Made by a program: the position numbers and the translations under genes. A stretch of DNA of 33,868 nucleotides from Flavobacteriaceae bacterium (lineage in GTDB: Bacteria; Bacteroidota; Bacteroidia; Flavobacteriales; Flavobacteriaceae). This document shows, piece by piece, positions 21,535 through 31,442 of this stretch. The first letter of the stretch is position 1, and the number at the start of each line of letters is the position of its first letter. The stretch is taken from positions 1-33,868 of the forward strand of contig JAFMFL010000009.1 in NCBI GenBank assembly GCA_017856205.1, written 5' to 3'. The notes under the pieces are model-generated. The model saw nothing but the letters and a program-made list of their open reading frames with translations. It was not told where the DNA came from and did not search any database.

Positions 21535-22622
21535 CGTATTTTCTTTAGCTTTCGCTCAATGCGCTTTTGTTTTTTGTCAAGTTTGCGTAACCCTTTGTTG
21601 GTGCGTTTTTCTGCTTTTCGGGCTGCGTTTTCTTCTTTAAATAATTTTTTTCGCTCTTTACGGCTTTGCTTTACTTCTTTTAAATCTTGCGGTTGCCCAT
21701 TCCATATGTTATGCTTATTTAATCGACACGAAACACCAATACCTGCATTTAAAAGCTTAGGGGTAGTTTTTACGCTGTGTTGTAAGGCAATATCCAGTTG
21801 AAGGTCATCTGATAGTAAATAAGCTACTCCAGCTCCTAGGGTTAGATCACGGTAAAGTGGACTATCGTCAATCTGATATTCTCCATAAAAAGACAACTTG
21901 TCACGAGTGCTATACGTAAGTGTTCCAATCAGTTTTTTCTGTTGGATATCTGCCATTATGTAGCGCATTCCAATATTGTGTACCAATACAAGCCCAGGTT
22001 TTAAATGCTGCTGCATAATAATCATCCCAGTTACCGAAACAGTTGGTTCTTCAATAGGGCGGTAGTTAAAATCAAACAACGGATAAAAGGGTTCTTGATA
22101 CGGATAAATGCCACCTGTAGCAAATTGTGCAGCTGCATAAACCGAAACGGCAGGAATCAAATCGCGCCATCGCACACGGTTGTTTGCGTGGTAGCTGTAC
22201 AGATTTGGCTTGTATTTTTCTGTATTTCGAAAGGGGTCATAAACCAAATACTTTGCACCTGCTGAAAAATCACGCAGCCCTTTTCGGTCAACGGTTATCT
22301 CTCCAAGCGCATTCTGATAGCTGAGTTCATCTAACTGATAATCCAATGAACCCACAAGCTCTAATTGCTCTTTAAATAAGCCAACACGAAGTTGCATTCG
22401 AGTGCCAAGCCCAATAAAAGAGGCATTTTGGAATGAATTAAAATCGCCATGGCGAAACGAAATTCCTTGTTCCCACTGATACACATTTTTACCAACGCTA
22501 AACGCTCCCATAGACTGACTGGGTCTGTTACTGTTAATGACTTCGGTGTACTGTGCTTTGGTTGTGCTTAGCATTAAGATGCTTAGCAATGCGCCCAAAA
22601 TATGTGAAAAAGACTTGTGCAT
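21531..22622 (-). CDS. Outer-membrane beta-barrel protein (phenol MetA-pathway/transporter-like) with polybasic C-terminal tail
   Basis: Signal peptide ...LMLSTTKA|QYTEVINSNRPSQSMGAFSVGKNVYQWEQGISF, alternating beta-strands, tail KQSRKERKKLFKEENAARKAEKRTNKGLRKLDKKQKRIERKLKKIR. Start revised to ATG 22622. Confidence 0.72.
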   Translation of the reverse strand: MHKSFSHILGALLSILMLSTTKAQYTEVINSNRPSQSMGAFSVGKNVYQWEQGISFRHGDFNSFQNASFIGLGTRMQLRVGLFKEQLELVGSLDYQLDELSYQNALGEITVDRKGLRDFSAGAKYLVYDPFRNTEKYKPNLYSYHANNRVRWRDLIPAVSVYAAAQFATGGIYPYQEPFYPLFDFNYRPIEEPTVSVTGMIIMQQHLKPGLVLVHNIGMRYIMADIQQKKLIGTLTYSTRDKLSFYGEYQIDDSPLYRDLTLGAGVAYLLSDDLQLDIALQHSVKTTPKLLNAGIGVSCRLNKHNIWNGQPQDLKEVKQSRKERKKLFKEENAARKAEKRTNKGLRKLDKKQKRIERKLKKIR

Positions 22623-22625
22623 AGT

Positions 22626-22633
22626 CAAAGATA
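22626..22633 (-). promoter_or_regulatory. Putative -7 box TATCTTTG, 3 nt upstream of the ATG at 22622
   Basis: Exact TAnnTTTG on the minus strand. Confidence 0.45.
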
Positions 22634-22670
22634 CATGAATTATAAATTCTGTAGGTTACGGATAGAGTTG

Positions 22671-22678
22671 TATTTTTG
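22671..22678 (+). promoter_or_regulatory. Putative -7 box TATTTTTG for the YfhO-like gene
   Basis: Exact TAnnTTTG, 4 nt before ATG 22683. Confidence 0.5.
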
Positions 22679-22682
22679 GAAG

Positions 22683-25073
22683 ATGATGCAACATTTTAAG
22701 CTCCTTTTTTTACTGCCTCACGTATTGGTGACGCTATTTTTTGCTGCAATTTCGTTAATGTATTTCTATCCTGTGCTATCAGGAAAAGCATTAGTACAAT
22801 CTGATATTGTGCAATTTAAAGGCATGCAACGTCAAGTGTTGGAACATCGTGCCGCATTTGACGAAGAACCCTATTGGATAGACAACGCCTTTGTGGGAAT
22901 GCCCACCTATCAAATCACACCACGCTATCCGTTTGATGTGCTGCGCTATATGGATACTGCTATTCGATTTTTGCCACGCCCTGCCGATATGCTTTTTTTG
23001 TATTTGTTCTTTTTCTACTTGTTTGCACAAAGTCGGCGATTCTCGATTCCTATATCTGTTTTAGGGTCGTTGGCGTATGGATTTTCGTCGTATTACATTA
23101 TAATTTTGATGGTTGGACACAACACCAAAGCCATGGCTTTGGCGTATGCGCCACTTATTTTTTTAGGATTATTTCAACTTCTTATAGATAAAAAGAAAAT
23201 TGGATTTATTTGGTTTACGCTTGGCTTGGCATTACAGCTCCATGCCAATCACCTCCAAATGACCTACTACACGCTGATAATGGTAGCCATTTGGGTATTG
23301 CTTTGGGGTATCTGGAGGTGGCGTAAAGAAGGAATTCGGTTGCTATTTAAGCCTATAGGAAAATTGATTTTAGGAGGTGTTATCGCACTTTTGCTCAATG
23401 CGCAAGGGGTTTTAGCCACATTGGAATACACCCAATTTAGCACCCGTAGCGCAAGTGAACTAACCATCAACCCTGATGGAACACCTAAAGAATCTTTGGC
23501 AGGTTTGTCGTTTGACTACATTACAGAATACAGTTACGGTATTTTAGAAACGTTGACGTTTTTTGCGCCCAATGTGGTGGGGGGTAGCTCAAGTGCAAGT
23601 TTTCCCATGAATAGCGAATTTGTACAATTTTTACGCACCCTTGATGCCGAAACGGCAAATACCATTTTCAGGTATGCCCGTCCGTATTGGGGTGACCAGC
23701 CCATAGTTGCTGCACCTGTTTATTTGGGTATTGTGATACTGTTTTTTGCCTTACTTGGAATCATCACAGTAAATCGGAATATCCGTGTGGTTTTATTTGT
23801 CATTGTGGGTACTTCTTTACTGTTTTCATGGGGTAAAAACCTGCCAGAACTAGCACAATTTTTTATTGATTATTTACCACTTTATGATAAGTTTAGGGCG
23901 GTTAGCTCGGCACAGATAATGATAATGCTTTGTACGACATATGCTGCCATGCTTGGGGTACAGTTTTTAGTAAAAGACAATGTCGTGACTCGGCAAAAAT
24001 TACTGAAATGCTATTACGTACTTTCTGTTTTTGTGTTTTTGATTTTATTCTTAACAGCAGGGTCAAAAGGCTTCTTTTCCTTTACTTCAGCCTACGAGCC
24101 ATTTGCCCAATACCCAGAAGTGATGAATCCACTTAAAAAAGCACGTACAGCATTGTTGGTTCAAGACATTTGGCAGTTGCTGATTTTTGTTTGTTTGATT
24201 ATTGTTTTTACGATACTCTTTTGGAAAAAGAAAATTTCTTCTGTCGTTTTTGTGATGCTTATAACTGTGTTGGCGCTAACAGATTTATGGAAGCAAAACC
24301 GCACCTATTTCGAAGAGGATCAGTTCGTTTCTGCTTTCCGTCATAAACAGGCTTTTGTTGCCACACCGCAAGACAAAGAAATTGTAAAAGACACTTCTCG
24401 CTATCGTGTATTTGAACCCCAATTAGGAACTTCAAATGCCCGAACAGCTTATTTTCATAGAGCTATTGGTGGATATCACGGCGCAAAACCTGCTGCCTTG
24501 CAAGAAGTGTACGATTTTTATTTGCAGCAAGAGGACAGCACCGTATTGGATATGTTAAACGTAAAATATGTGTTGGATAATGCGCTTGAAAACGGCTATA
24601 GCCTTCGTGCTTCTGCTTTGGGTCCTGCGTGGTTGGTAAACGAAGTTGTTTCCGTGGGTTCTGCGAACGCAGAACTGTTAGCATTAGGCAACATCAATCC
24701 AAAGAAACAGGCATTATCTCAAGAGTTAAATAACATGATCTATAAACTTTCTTCGTTGGATACTATCACACTTACAGAACAGCGTAATAATCTGTTGCGG
24801 TACAATGTAAATGTAGAACATCAACGACTTGCAGTTTTTTCCGAAATGCACTACCCAAAAGGATGGCAAGCCTACTTAAACGATATTCCCATCGATCATT
24901 ATAAAGTAAATTATCTCCTTCGAGGGGTGGTTGTTCCGTCTGGTTCGCATGAACTTGTTTTTAAGTTTGAGCCTGATGTAATTCGGCACGGTACACTTTT
25001 TATGGCTTCTGGTTGGTTGATATTCATCTTAACGATTGGTTTGTTCATTCGAAAATTTAAAGTCATTGGGTAA
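22683..25073 (+). CDS. YfhO-family multi-pass membrane protein (GT-C-like)
   Basis: FYPVLSGKALVQSDIVQFKGMQRQVLEHRAAFDEEPYWIDNAFVGMPTYQ, many TM segments, C-terminal FSEMHYPKGWQAYLNDIPIDHYKVNYLLRGVVVPSGSHELVFKFEP. Confidence 0.88.
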   Translation: MMQHFKLLFLLPHVLVTLFFAAISLMYFYPVLSGKALVQSDIVQFKGMQRQVLEHRAAFDEEPYWIDNAFVGMPTYQITPRYPFDVLRYMDTAIRFLPRPADMLFLYLFFFYLFAQSRRFSIPISVLGSLAYGFSSYYIIILMVGHNTKAMALAYAPLIFLGLFQLLIDKKKIGFIWFTLGLALQLHANHLQMTYYTLIMVAIWVLLWGIWRWRKEGIRLLFKPIGKLILGGVIALLLNAQGVLATLEYTQFSTRSASELTINPDGTPKESLAGLSFDYITEYSYGILETLTFFAPNVVGGSSSASFPMNSEFVQFLRTLDAETANTIFRYARPYWGDQPIVAAPVYLGIVILFFALLGIITVNRNIRVVLFVIVGTSLLFSWGKNLPELAQFFIDYLPLYDKFRAVSSAQIMIMLCTTYAAMLGVQFLVKDNVVTRQKLLKCYYVLSVFVFLILFLTAGSKGFFSFTSAYEPFAQYPEVMNPLKKARTALLVQDIWQLLIFVCLIIVFTILFWKKKISSVVFVMLITVLALTDLWKQNRTYFEEDQFVSAFRHKQAFVATPQDKEIVKDTSRYRVFEPQLGTSNARTAYFHRAIGGYHGAKPAALQEVYDFYLQQEDSTVLDMLNVKYVLDNALENGYSLRASALGPAWLVNEVVSVGSANAELLALGNINPKKQALSQELNNMIYKLSSLDTITLTEQRNNLLRYNVNVEHQRLAVFSEMHYPKGWQAYLNDIPIDHYKVNYLLRGVVVPSGSHELVFKFEPDVIRHGTLFMASGWLIFILTIGLFIRKFKVIG

Positions 25074-26313
25074 ATCCAAACACATTGCGTTGGTTGTATA
25101 TTATTGGCCGCCGTCTGGGGGGTCTGGGGTTCAGCGTTGGCTTTTCCTTGCCAATTATTTTGCCAAAAATGGTTTGAAAGTTAGTGTATTCACACCCAGA
25201 AATCCGCGTGTAGCAGAAACGGACAATTTGTTGATTGAAAAAATACACAAAAACATTAACATCATTTATGTTAACGGATGGGAGCCACTTCAAAACAGTA
25301 AAAAGGCTATAGGCGAAAATATTGGACAAGAAAATGGATTAAAAACCAAGTTTATACGGTATGTACGCGCCAATTTTTTTATTCCTGACGCACGTATTTT
25401 TTGGGCAAAAGCAGCAACGAAGTCTTTTTTAAAAGCACATACAAAAACCCCTTTTGATATGCTTGTTACATCTGGTCCACCACATTCATTACATTTGGTT
25501 GGGCTCGATGCAAAAAGAAAACACAGCATTCCGTGGATTGCCGATTTTCGGGATCCTTGGGTGGGCTTTTTTCAAAACGAAAGTTTGCCCATGGCTAAAG
25601 GCGCAAAGAGCAAACACGAACGGTTGCAAGCCCGTGTTTTGAAATCTGCGGATAGGGTAGTAGTTACTGCTCCTTCGTTGGCAAAGGAGTTTTCACGTCT
25701 CAATAAAAACACCCATGTATTTACCAACGGCTACGAAAAATTACTTTCCAAACCAAAGCAACTCTCAAAGGCATTAGTTTATGCGGGAAGTTTGAAGGCA
25801 CAACAGAACCCAAGAAATTTATGGCATGCTATTTTTGAGTTGGTGCAAGAAAATGAAGCGTTTGCAAGACAGTTTTCGCTTGAAATTTATGGGAAAGTTG
25901 CCGATGTCGTTAGGCGAGAGGTAGAAGCTTTAGGAATTGACAAATGGGTTAAGTTTTTAGGATATCAATCTAAAGCAACTTTGGACAAGTGTTTGCCAAG
26001 TGCAAATGCCTTATTGTTGCTAGGAATTGATATGCCAAACACTCAGAATGTCATCCATGGAAAACTCTTTGAATACATGGCAGTACAGCGTCCGATTTTG
26101 GGAATTGGACCGCAGCCCAGCGATATGGAAGCGATATTTGAGGCGCATCAATTGGGTACATACATTTCTTTTGATGATTATGACCTTATTAAATCAACAC
26201 TTTTAGATTGGTTTACTTTTGACAAAATCACTTTTAAAAGCAGGCAATTAGAGCAATTTCAACGCAATGCGATTAATAAAGAATATTTAGCCTTAATTTT
26301 GGAGTGTTTATGA
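25066..26313 (+). CDS. Glycosyltransferase, GT4-like (TTG start)
   Basis: HIALVVYYWPPSGGSGVQRWLFLANYFAKNGLKVSVFTPRN...WIADFRDPWVG...LVYAGSLKAQQNPRNLWHAI...KLFEYMAVQRPILGIG. Confidence 0.88.
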   Translation: MGKSKHIALVVYYWPPSGGSGVQRWLFLANYFAKNGLKVSVFTPRNPRVAETDNLLIEKIHKNINIIYVNGWEPLQNSKKAIGENIGQENGLKTKFIRYVRANFFIPDARIFWAKAATKSFLKAHTKTPFDMLVTSGPPHSLHLVGLDAKRKHSIPWIADFRDPWVGFFQNESLPMAKGAKSKHERLQARVLKSADRVVVTAPSLAKEFSRLNKNTHVFTNGYEKLLSKPKQLSKALVYAGSLKAQQNPRNLWHAIFELVQENEAFARQFSLEIYGKVADVVRREVEALGIDKWVKFLGYQSKATLDKCLPSANALLLLGIDMPNTQNVIHGKLFEYMAVQRPILGIGPQPSDMEAIFEAHQLGTYISFDDYDLIKSTLLDWFTFDKITFKSRQLEQFQRNAINKEYLALILECL

Positions 26314-27770
26314 ACATGCTCACGTCACAATCGACAAAAAACTTAGCAAGTATTATGCTAGGGTTTGGGATTGGCGCCATCAATACATTGGTGTTGTACC
26401 CATATTTTTTTGGTGCCGAAAAGCAGGGATTAGTGGTTTTTTTGCTTTCTGTTTCAAATCTGCTAATGCCGCTGATCGGATTTGGTGTGGCGCAAACCAT
26501 TATTAAGTTTCACAGTAGTTATGCCGAAGACGAAAAGCAAGGATTTTTATCATACATAGTGCTTTTGCCCTTTTTGGTGGCATTGCCTTTAGGGTTTATT
26601 GCTGTCTTTTTTCACGATGCTGTAGCTACATTACTCTCTGTTGAAAATCCCATTATTGCTACCTACACGTGGGTGATTTTTGCAGTTGCCTTTGCAACCG
26701 CCTATTTTGAGGTGTTTTACTCGTGGGCGAGAGTGCATTTTAAATCTGTTTTAGGAAACACACTTAAAGAAATTTATCCTCGAGTGAGTATTTTAATTTT
26801 GCTCTTACTCTATGCAGCAAATGTGATAGACTTAGATGCATTTTTTGTGCTTCTAGTGGGACTCTACTATTTGCGTTTATTGCTGATGATAAGCATTGCT
26901 TTCCGCATTCAACCACCAAAATTCACATGGCAAAAGCCCGCAAATTTAAACGAATTGCTACGCTATAGCCTATATCTGGTTTTAGCAGCTTCTGCGGGTA
27001 GTTTGATTATTGATATTGATAAGACCATGATTTCCCAATACTTGCATATTAGCAATACGGGGTTTTATTCTGTCGCCATTTACACAGCTGCCCTCATTGA
27101 AATTCCTGGACGTGCGTTGTTTCAGATTTTAAACCCTATGGTGGCAAAAGCCATAAATGAAAACAATACCAACCAACTTGCAAAACTCTATAAAGACAGC
27201 TCTGTAAATCTGTTGCTTTTGGCAGGCTGGTTTTTTCTGTTGGTCAATGGAAACATTGAATCGCTTTTTGAGTTAATGGAAGATAAAGGTTATGCAAATG
27301 CCATTTGGGTAGTATTAATGATTTCATTCGCCAAACTAGTTTCTATGAGTTCAGGGGCTGCCAACACCATCCTGATTAACTCCAAAAAATACCAGACCGC
27401 ATTGTTGCTAACCATATTTATGGCGGTTTTTGTGGTGATAGGAAATGCGGTATTTATTCCAAAATTTGGGATTAATGGCGCTGCAGCCACCACCTTAGTT
27501 CTTGTTGTGCTCTTTACCTTTTTGCGTATGGTGTATGTATATGCGTACTTTGGAACGCAACCCTACAGCAAGCACACCTTTATCGCTTTTATTGTAATCG
27601 GAGTATTGTTTTGGGGGGTGTCAGTTGTGCATCTTAATTTGCATCCCGTGTGGGAAATTATACTTAAATCTACGCTGATTACAGTTATTTATGCCTTAAT
27701 GGTTGTTGGGTTAAAATTGTCCCCAACGCTACAACAAATCCTTCAGAACCGATTTAAGCGTTTTTCCTAA
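26310..27770 (+). CDS. Polysaccharide biosynthesis / Wzx-like flippase
   Basis: 487-codon multi-TM protein; AEKQGLVVFLLSVSNLLMPLIGFGVAQTIIKF, FGINGAAATTLVLVVLFTFLRM; ATGA overlap with the glycosyltransferase. Confidence 0.85.
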   Translation: MNMLTSQSTKNLASIMLGFGIGAINTLVLYPYFFGAEKQGLVVFLLSVSNLLMPLIGFGVAQTIIKFHSSYAEDEKQGFLSYIVLLPFLVALPLGFIAVFFHDAVATLLSVENPIIATYTWVIFAVAFATAYFEVFYSWARVHFKSVLGNTLKEIYPRVSILILLLLYAANVIDLDAFFVLLVGLYYLRLLLMISIAFRIQPPKFTWQKPANLNELLRYSLYLVLAASAGSLIIDIDKTMISQYLHISNTGFYSVAIYTAALIEIPGRALFQILNPMVAKAINENNTNQLAKLYKDSSVNLLLLAGWFFLLVNGNIESLFELMEDKGYANAIWVVLMISFAKLVSMSSGAANTILINSKKYQTALLLTIFMAVFVVIGNAVFIPKFGINGAAATTLVLVVLFTFLRMVYVYAYFGTQPYSKHTFIAFIVIGVLFWGVSVVHLNLHPVWEIILKSTLITVIYALMVVGLKLSPTLQQILQNRFKRFS

Positions 27771-30516
27771 ACAGGTATTTATAAAGACTTGATTTTTTGT
27801 TAATGTTGACTTCTTCTGGAGTTCCTGTGGCAAGAATATTCCCGCCATTGACTCCGCCTTCGGGTCCCAAATCGATGATATAATCCGCTTGCTCAATTAG
27901 CCCAATGTTATGTTCTATAACAATCAGCGAATGCCCACGAGCTATAAGTGCTCTAAACGAGCCCACGAGTTTGTTGATGTCATGCATATGAAGTCCTGTA
28001 GTAGGCTCATCAAACAGGAATAGCGTTTTGTTTTTTTGCGCACCTTTGAGTAAAAAGCTCGCTAGTTTTATGCGTTGCGCTTCACCTCCAGATAGGGTAG
28101 AGGACGATTGTCCAAGCGTGACATATCCCATGCCTACATCTTGTAGCGGTTGTAGTTTTTCCGCGATTTTAGTTTGCTTGTGTAATTGAAAAAAAGCAAT
28201 GGCTTCATCAATGCTCATGGTCAATAAGTCGTGAATGGATTTGCCTTCAAACTTGACTTCTAAAACTTCCTTTTTAAAGCGTTTTCCATCGCACTCCTCA
28301 CAAATCAAATCCACATCAGCCATAAATTGCATTTCAATTTTCACTGTGCCTTCGCCTTTGCAGTTGGGACAACGCCCACCGTCTACATTAAACGAAAAGT
28401 GTTTGGATTGAAAACCGCGCTGTTTTGATAGGTTTTGTTGCGCATAGAGTTTTCGGATATCATCATATGCTTTGATGTATGTAACCGGGTTTGAACGTGA
28501 TGATAGTCCAATTGGCTTTTGACTGATGTATTGAATGTCCTGAAAGCCGTCCAAATCACCCTCTAATGCAGTAAATTCTCCGCATTTATCGCCATAAATA
28601 TCTTTTTCTTTTCTTACAGCTGGCAGCAAAATGTCTTTTACAAGCGTACTTTTTCCACTTCCTGAAACACCCGTAACCACCGTGAGCATATGCAGTGGAA
28701 ATCCCACATCAATATTCTTAAGGTTGTGTTCTCTTGCGCCAATAATGCGCAGCTCTTGTGATGGCTTTTTTCGTTTTTTGGGAAGCGGAATTTCAGCTTT
28801 TCCAGACAGATATTTCCCCGTCCATGTATTTGCTTGTAGTAGTTTATCAAAACTGCCTTGCGCAACCACTTCACCACCAAAAACACCCGCATCGGGTCCT
28901 AAATCAATGATTTCATCCGCTGCGCGCATAATATCATCATCATGTTCTACCACAATAACCGTGTTTCCCAAATCCCGTAGTCTTTGAAGTACTTCAATAA
29001 GCTTAGCGGTGTCTTTTGGGTGCAATCCAATACTGGGTTCGTCTAAAATATACAACGACCCCACCAGACTGCTTCCTAGCGAAGTAGCAAGATTTATGCG
29101 CTGTGACTCACCACCCGAAAGCGTACTTGCCCTACGATTAAGGGTTAAATATCCTAGACCCACTTGATTGAGAAAATGAAGCCTGTCGTTAATTTCGACC
29201 AATAGACGTCGTGCAATATGTTGTTGATGCTTCGATAATTTTAATGATAACATCGTTTTTGTGAGGGCTGTTATTGGCATATCTACCAAATCAGAAAGAG
29301 TGTGAGTATCTACTCGAACATAAGATGCGGCTTCATTAAGCCGCTTTCCATTACAACTACTGCAGGTGGTTCTGCCTCTGTAGCGCGACAATAACACACG
29401 ATTTTGAATTTTATAGTTTTTTGCCTCTAGCTTGGCAAAAAAATGATGGATGCCCTTTACGTGTTTGTTGCCTTCCCAAAGAATTTTTTTATGCGCATCG
29501 CTGAGTTCAAAATAGGGTTTATGCACAGGGAAATCAAATAAATACGCTTTGTCTATAAAAGCATTTTTGTAGCGTTGTAAACGCTCCCCTTTCCATGGCG
29601 CAACAGTACCACCAAACACGGACAGATTGGTATTTGGGATTACAAGTTGTTCATCTATTCCAATAAGATCTCCGTAGCCCTCACAGTTTTGACACGCACC
29701 AAGTGGGTTATTAAAGCTGAACATATGTTCATTTGGTGGTGTAAATGTCATGCCGTCTAACGCAAATCTGTTAGAGAATTCCTGATGCGAATTATCTGAA
29801 AGGGCGTGAATGTGTAGCGTGCCGTTGCCTTCGTAAAATGCCGTTTCTATAGATTCTGATACGCGATGAAAAAAGTCTTCATTATGTGATACAACAATGC
29901 GGTCAATAATAAGTGAAACAGCGTCTTTTTGGTTATGTGCTTCGTCGTCAATGCGCATCATGGTATTGTTTTTCCAAATGCGTGCATAGCCCTGTTGTTT
30001 ATATACCTCTAGCGTTCCTTGCAGGGTTCGGTTTTTAGGTATGCTCAATGGGGCTAGCACCAAAAGTTTTGCGCCTTCTTCGAAGGATTTGATATGTGCC
30101 AAAACGTCTTTGGTATCATCTTTTTTGACTTCTTTTCCAGAGATGGGTGAATACGTTTTTCCAATGCGGGCAAACAATAATTTGAGGTAGTCGTAAATTT
30201 CGGTGGTGGTTCCCACAGTAGAACGCGGATTGTTACTGATGACTTTTTGCTCAATAGCAATTGCGGGGGCAATACCATTAATTTGCTCCACTTTTGGTTT
30301 GTTTAATCTTCCTAAAAATTGCCGCGCATAGGAAGATAGGCTTTCAACGTAACGACGTTGTCCCTCAGCGTATAGCGTATCAAAGGCCAAACTCGATTTG
30401 CCAGAGCCAGACAAACCCGTGATAACCACGAGCTTATGGCGAGGGATTTGTACATCCACGTTTTTGAGGTTGTGCATCTTTGCCCCTTTTATTTCAATAA
30501 CTTTTTCTTTTTTCAA
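27754..30516 (-). CDS. uvrA: Excinuclease ABC subunit A (TTG start)
   Basis: [63 protein letters not shown]; 920 aa. Confidence 0.97.
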   Translation of the reverse strand: MKKEKVIEIKGAKMHNLKNVDVQIPRHKLVVITGLSGSGKSSLAFDTLYAEGQRRYVESLSSYARQFLGRLNKPKVEQINGIAPAIAIEQKVISNNPRSTVGTTTEIYDYLKLLFARIGKTYSPISGKEVKKDDTKDVLAHIKSFEEGAKLLVLAPLSIPKNRTLQGTLEVYKQQGYARIWKNNTMMRIDDEAHNQKDAVSLIIDRIVVSHNEDFFHRVSESIETAFYEGNGTLHIHALSDNSHQEFSNRFALDGMTFTPPNEHMFSFNNPLGACQNCEGYGDLIGIDEQLVIPNTNLSVFGGTVAPWKGERLQRYKNAFIDKAYLFDFPVHKPYFELSDAHKKILWEGNKHVKGIHHFFAKLEAKNYKIQNRVLLSRYRGRTTCSSCNGKRLNEAASYVRVDTHTLSDLVDMPITALTKTMLSLKLSKHQQHIARRLLVEINDRLHFLNQVGLGYLTLNRRASTLSGGESQRINLATSLGSSLVGSLYILDEPSIGLHPKDTAKLIEVLQRLRDLGNTVIVVEHDDDIMRAADEIIDLGPDAGVFGGEVVAQGSFDKLLQANTWTGKYLSGKAEIPLPKKRKKPSQELRIIGAREHNLKNIDVGFPLHMLTVVTGVSGSGKSTLVKDILLPAVRKEKDIYGDKCGEFTALEGDLDGFQDIQYISQKPIGLSSRSNPVTYIKAYDDIRKLYAQQNLSKQRGFQSKHFSFNVDGGRCPNCKGEGTVKIEMQFMADVDLICEECDGKRFKKEVLEVKFEGKSIHDLLTMSIDEAIAFFQLHKQTKIAEKLQPLQDVGMGYVTLGQSSSTLSGGEAQRIKLASFLLKGAQKNKTLFLFDEPTTGLHMHDINKLVGSFRALIARGHSLIVIEHNIGLIEQADYIIDLGPEGGVNGGNILATGTPEEVNINKKSSLYKYLFRKNA

Positions 30517-30580
30517 TACAAATTAATCGAAGCATTAAAGATATTGATTCAGACGTATACAAACCTAAAAAGTGGCTTTA

Positions 30581-30612
30581 TTTGTTCCGTATCGAATATG
30601 TTTTTATATTTG
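30581..30612 (+). promoter_or_regulatory. Promoter TTTG-N20-TATATTTG for the sigma factor gene
   Basis: TTTG 30581-30584, 20 nt, TATATTTG 30605-30612; predicted 5'UTR about 65 nt. Confidence 0.7.
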
Positions 30613-30682
30613 TAGATATAATTACTGCCTATAGACACATTTTTTACTCAACAATTTTTGTTAAAAACTAAACGAGTAAATT

Positions 30683-31264
30683 ATGACTATGCTTCCAGAT
30701 AATGTACTAATTCAACAGTATTTGAGTGGTAATAACGATGCGTTCGAGACGCTTCTTTCCAGATATAAACAACGTATTTTCAGTTTTATTTATTCTAAAA
30801 TTAAGGATAGAGATTTGGCTGATGATATTTTTCAAGAGACCTTTATTAAGGTCATTAAAACCCTAAGAAAGGGTACCTACAACGATGAAGGTCGTTTTTT
30901 ATCTTGGTTGATGAGAATTGCGCACAACCTTATTGTAGACCATTTTAGGCAAAAACAGCGAATGCCAAAGCACGAATCACACGATGCAGAAGTAGATGTA
31001 TTTTATCGTGTTTCTGAACCTTCTCAAAACATTGAGGATTTACTTATTGATTCTCAAATCAAAGAAGACCTCAACACATTAATTCTTGAACTTCCTGAAA
31101 ATCAACTTGAAGTGCTTCGTATGCGCTTATATCAGGATATGAGTTTTAAAGAGATTGCAGAGCGTACAAATGTGAGTATTAATACCTCATTGGGAAGAAT
31201 GCGTTATGGGCTTATTAATCTTAGAAAATTGATTGATGAGCGGAATTTAACCATGACGCAATAA
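30683..31264 (+). CDS. RNA polymerase sigma-70-family (ECF-like) factor
   Basis: SRYKQRIFSFIYSKIKDRDLADDIFQETFIKVIKTL...LPENQLEVLRMRLYQDMSFKEIAERTNVSINTSLGRMRYGLINLRK. Confidence 0.93.
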   Translation: MTMLPDNVLIQQYLSGNNDAFETLLSRYKQRIFSFIYSKIKDRDLADDIFQETFIKVIKTLRKGTYNDEGRFLSWLMRIAHNLIVDHFRQKQRMPKHESHDAEVDVFYRVSEPSQNIEDLLIDSQIKEDLNTLILELPENQLEVLRMRLYQDMSFKEIAERTNVSINTSLGRMRYGLINLRKLIDERNLTMTQ

Positions 31265-31301
31265 ACACATTACATTGGACGTTTTTCCATTAAACAAATT
31301 A

Positions 31302-31442
31302 ATGGATAAACTCTACTCTCTATCTTTCCCAAAAAACACTGTAGCACCAAGTAAAGAAACCTTGCGTTTTATAATGCAATTTGCAGCAGCATACGATCCA
31401 ATTGAAATAAGTAAAACTTCTACGGATTTTATTGCGAATTAA
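31302..31442 (+). CDS. Small ORF, 46 aa, downstream of the sigma factor (absent from ORF track)
   Basis: MDKLYSLSFPKNTVAPSKETLRFIMQFAAAYDPIEISKTSTDFIAN; 37 nt after the sigma factor gene; stop interlocked with the nth stop. Confidence 0.6.
   Translation: MDKLYSLSFPKNTVAPSKETLRFIMQFAAAYDPIEISKTSTDFIAN

Noticed and set aside
30640-30680. AACAATTTTTGTT hairpin with flanking ACTC/GAGT in the sigma factor leader, considered as a riboregulator
   Set aside because: Short A/T-only stem in AT-rich DNA; not distinguishable from chance without comparative data.
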